Of a stretch of DNA of 64,000 nt, positions 61,584-64,000 are shown in pieces. The stretch is taken from positions 620,001-684,000 of the forward strand of contig NZ_LECU01000004.1 of NCBI RefSeq assembly GCF_001027745.1. The letters run 5' to 3'. The notes beneath the pieces were generated by a model that did not search any database, was not told the origin of the DNA, and was given only the letters and a program-made list of their open reading frames with translations. How positions within the stretch are numbered: the first letter of the stretch is position 1; each line of letters begins with the position of its first letter. Position numbers and translations under genes: made by a program. Origin of the DNA: Pedobacter sp. BMA. GTDB lineage: Bacteria > Bacteroidota > Bacteroidia > Sphingobacteriales > Sphingobacteriaceae.

Positions 61584-63470
61584 CTACTTTTTACTTAAAT
61601 TCTCCTGCAAAAACACTTCTAATGCTTTGTATAATGCTGTCCGGCCCTGCTGGCGAACTACCGGGTTAGGACCTTCTTCCTTCTCAATATAAGTAACTGG
61701 AACATTTCGCTTTTTAAGCTCTTTTATAAATTGGACTCCTTCTGCTACATTGACCCGAGGATCTTTGGGATTTTGAGCAATAAATACAGGTGATCTAAAA
61801 CGATCAGCATGAAAAACAGGAGAGGCAAAACGCATGTATTCCGTATCTGTAATCGGATTTCCTACAATTTCGTAATACATCTGCAAATTGGTTTTCAAAA
61901 ATGGTGGAATGGTTTTAAAGTAACTAAATAAATTTATCACGCCAGAGTTTGATCCCCCGCACTTATAAATATCAGGATTTTTATATAAACAATTCAATGC
62001 AATATAGCCGCCAAAACCATTCCCATAAATCGCAATCTTCTTAGGATTAGCAATCTTGTGATCAATTAACCACTGCACGCCGTCATTAACATCCGACTGA
62101 ATCTTATCGCTCCATTGTTTAAAGCCTGCAGCATAAAATGATTTTCCGTAGCCAGTAGAACCACGGTAATTTACCTGTAAAACGGCATAACCACGATTGG
62201 CTAAAAACTGCACCTCTGCATTGTAACCCCAGTTATTCCGTCCCCCCGGACCATTATGTGGTAAAACTACTACAGGTAGATTGGTTGCCTTTTTTACTCT
62301 TGGTAAGGTAAGATAACCATTAATCGTTAAACTATCTTTACTTTTGAAGCTAATTGGCTTCATTGCACACATTGATTCTTGCCTAATTGCCGGGTTAATA
62401 TCAGTTAGTTCCTTAAGTTTATTATCCTGCGAAGTATACAGATAATATGAACCCGGATTTTTGTCTGTAAACGTACGCACTACAAAAACATTGTCCATTT
62501 TATCTTTGTCCATAATACGCCACTCTGTCCCAGGCAAAAGCCTGTCTATTTTAGAATAGCTTGTCCTGGTACTGTCGTCAAGATAAAATTTTTCCTTCTT
62601 CCAGGTCTCACAGGTTACAAAAAGCATTTTCTTCTGTGTGCGGGAATATTTTGCATCTACAACATTGAGCGTATCGCTGGCGAAAAGAACTTGTTTTTCT
62701 TTACCGGTTTTCAAATCAAGGGCAACCAAAGCATTTTTATCACGGTTAACATTTGAAATCGCATAAAGTACATTTGCCTCCTTTTCGGAGAAAGCAATGG
62801 GTTGCAGGGTAGTCTCAAAGTTGTTGGTAATAACAGGTAAAAACTGTTGGTTCTCATTTTCTCTATACATGAGTGTTTCATTCACTCCATCGCTGGATAC
62901 CGCAATCTTCAAAACCCCTTTGTTATCTGTAATCCACTCTGTAATATTGCCTGGATTTTTAGCGGCAATATCCATTCTACCATCCCGAACGTTTAACCTG
63001 TATACATCAAAAACAGTAGAATCACGTTTGTTAGAAGCAACAATAATATACTTGTCGTCAATCAACTGATCCTCGATTACACGCAACCTGCTTTTTTCGT
63101 TTGAACTCAACTGAACTTGTTTACTGCCATCTTTATTGATGACAAAAATATCAGAACGACGCTCTTTGGACTCATCTTCAGTATAATAAATCAGCTCATT
63201 ATTACTGGTCCAGAAATAAAAGCTGATGCTTTTTTCAGTAAGATGGGTTAACTGAATGCTGTTACCTGTAGCAATATCTTCTACAAACAAATCGAGTTTT
63301 TTTGCCTGTAGTTTAAGATAAGAAAGGCACTTACCGTCAGGGCTCAAGCGATAATAGGCCTTATCCTGCGTTTTGAAGAAATCGTCAACAGGTATAATCC
63401 CATCATTTTTATTGCCATTACAGGCAGAAATGACAGCAACTATAACAATTAAAAATATCCTCTTCAACAT
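61584..63470 (-). CDS. S9 family prolyl-oligopeptidase-like lipoprotein with lost catalytic Ser and His
   Basis: A protein of 628 residues; the ATG at 63470 gives a lipoprotein signal (MLKRIFLIVIVAVISACNGN). Residues about 40-340 form a beta-propeller of the S9 type (LVEDIATGN-like strand repeats such as LFVEDIATGNSIQLTHLTEK). The C-terminal alpha/beta hydrolase has VVVLPHNGPGGRNNWGYNAE and LQVNYRGSTGYGKSFYAAGF. At the nucleophile elbow the motif is YGNGFGGY: the position of the usual Ser is Gly485. The Asp is kept (Asp570, NPKDPRVNVAEG), but the usual C-terminal His is replaced (EEGPNPVV near 601). It is therefore probably a non-catalytic homologue. It opens a three-gene operon with a histidine kinase and response regulator. 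Confidence 0.88.
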   Translation of the reverse strand: MLKRIFLIVIVAVISACNGNKNDGIIPVDDFFKTQDKAYYRLSPDGKCLSYLKLQAKKLDLFVEDIATGNSIQLTHLTEKSISFYFWTSNNELIYYTEDESKERRSDIFVINKDGSKQVQLSSNEKSRLRVIEDQLIDDKYIIVASNKRDSTVFDVYRLNVRDGRMDIAAKNPGNITEWITDNKGVLKIAVSSDGVNETLMYRENENQQFLPVITNNFETTLQPIAFSEKEANVLYAISNVNRDKNALVALDLKTGKEKQVLFASDTLNVVDAKYSRTQKKMLFVTCETWKKEKFYLDDSTRTSYSKIDRLLPGTEWRIMDKDKMDNVFVVRTFTDKNPGSYYLYTSQDNKLKELTDINPAIRQESMCAMKPISFKSKDSLTINGYLTLPRVKKATNLPVVVLPHNGPGGRNNWGYNAEVQFLANRGYAVLQVNYRGSTGYGKSFYAAGFKQWSDKIQSDVNDGVQWLIDHKIANPKKIAIYGNGFGGYIALNCLYKNPDIYKCGGSNSGVINLFSYFKTIPPFLKTNLQMYYEIVGNPITDTEYMRFASPVFHADRFRSPVFIAQNPKDPRVNVAEGVQFIKELKKRNVPVTYIEKEEGPNPVVRQQGRTALYKALEVFLQENLSKK

Positions 63471-63491
63471 AGACAAATAATTACGGGATGA

Positions 63492-63499
63492 CAAAAATA
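63492..63499 (-). promoter_or_regulatory. -7 box of the S9-like/histidine kinase operon
   Basis: On the minus strand TATTTTTG matches TAnnTTTG and lies 21 bp upstream of the ATG at 63470. It supports that ATG, because a frame starting at 63494 would overlap the promoter. Confidence 0.45.
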
Positions 63500-63699
63500 C
63501 GCATCACAACAACTTAAGCATGATTTACACCAACAATGTTACTTATGCAACGTTTAAATACGTCGCTCGGTTCAATTTAACGTTTATAGCATATAAGCAA
63601 AATAAAATACAGGTAACATTTAAAATACGTTTTCTGCAGGCCACTATTTAAGCTAAAACTGTATTAAAATGTTACATTTAAATATTATAATGCAAGCTT

Positions 63700-64000
63700 A
63701 TGAATCGCTTAATCCTCATTTTCTTTTTATTGGCATCATTAGGGACAAACGCACAGGTTTTTCGCCAAAATCAACAAATTGCCCAGGATGACGTTTCCCT
63801 CGCTATTCAATACTATCAGGATGGTGATTATGAAAAAGCTGCCTTGTTATTAGAGAAACTGTTGGATCGTCCAAATAATGAGGGTTACTTTGATATTTAT
63901 TTCAACGCGCTGCTTAAACTCAAACGGTATGATGTTGCCGAAAAACTGGTTAAAAAACTAATTCGTCAAAATCCAGCAAACGATGGGTATGACATAGCGC
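63700..64000 (+). CDS. Secreted TPR-repeat protein (N-terminal part)
   Basis: The gene is cut by the right window edge; about 100 codons are visible. It starts with a signal peptide (MNRLILIFFLLASLGTNAQ). The next residues look like tetratricopeptide helices: SLAIQYYQDGDYEKAALLLE, KLLDRPNNEGYFDIYFNALL and KLKRYDVAEKLVKKLIRQNP. TPR proteins act as scaffolds, here in the periplasm or outer membrane. The downstream part that would define its role is outside the window. It is divergent from the S9-like operon, with 205-bp shared control DNA. Confidence 0.8.
   Translation, partial: MNRLILIFFLLASLGTNAQVFRQNQQIAQDDVSLAIQYYQDGDYEKAALLLEKLLDRPNNEGYFDIYFNALLKLKRYDVAEKLVKKLIRQNPANDGYDIA

Overview
The window comes from a Bacteroidota chromosome, most likely family Sphingobacteriaceae and probably Pedobacter or a close relative (inference). 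The signs are low GC, three SusC/SusD pairs, many lipoproteins that begin Cys-Lys-Lys after the lipobox, Bacteroidota-type promoter boxes (TAnnTTTG) and genes typical of soil or freshwater Bacteroidota. There are 47 protein genes, two of them cut by the window edges (accA at the left, a TPR protein at the right). I see no rRNA, tRNA, CRISPR array, insertion sequence or prophage.

Region 1 (about 0.5-19.8 kb, all minus strand) is a starch/maltodextrin utilisation locus. Reading leftward it holds a LacI-type regulator, SusC, SusD, a SusE-like lipoprotein, a neopullulanase-like GH13, beta-phosphoglucomutase, a GH65 maltose phosphorylase, a second GH13, an SLC45/sucrose-type MFS sugar transporter, a GH13 lipoprotein and, past a terminator, an S10 carboxypeptidase. 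The inferred route is surface and periplasmic amylolysis, MFS import of maltose, phosphorolysis to glucose plus beta-glucose-1-phosphate, then conversion to glucose-6-phosphate. Two perfect copies of a 14-bp palindrome lie upstream of susC and a third lies inside the neopullulanase gene.

Region 2 (20.1-21.8 kb) holds a stand-alone CheY-like receiver and DNA polymerase IV. Region 3 (21.9-42.5 kb, all minus strand) is the most unusual part: twelve consecutive genes with two susC-susD-fasciclin modules plus lipoproteins with DUF5007, TIG/DUF5008, phosphatase-fold/DUF4983, DUF1735/PA14 and PKD/F5-8-like domains, ending in a DUF4965/DUF1793 glutaminase-like enzyme. It has no recognisable glycoside hydrolase, polysaccharide lyase or adjacent regulator, so its substrate cannot be read from the sequence.

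Region 4 (42.9-64 kb) is mostly housekeeping: a SulP anion transporter, a DUF1349 protein divergent from a LuxR-type regulator, a DUF808 membrane protein, HemW, an SDR enzyme, a secreted fasciclin protein, DUF3050, a JmjC-like cupin, a sugar O-acetyltransferase, a DUF4440 protein, a PfkB kinase, a VWA/MoxR-type AAA pair, a metallophosphoesterase, and an operon of an S9-peptidase homologue that has lost its catalytic Ser and His, a histidine kinase and an OmpR-type response regulator.
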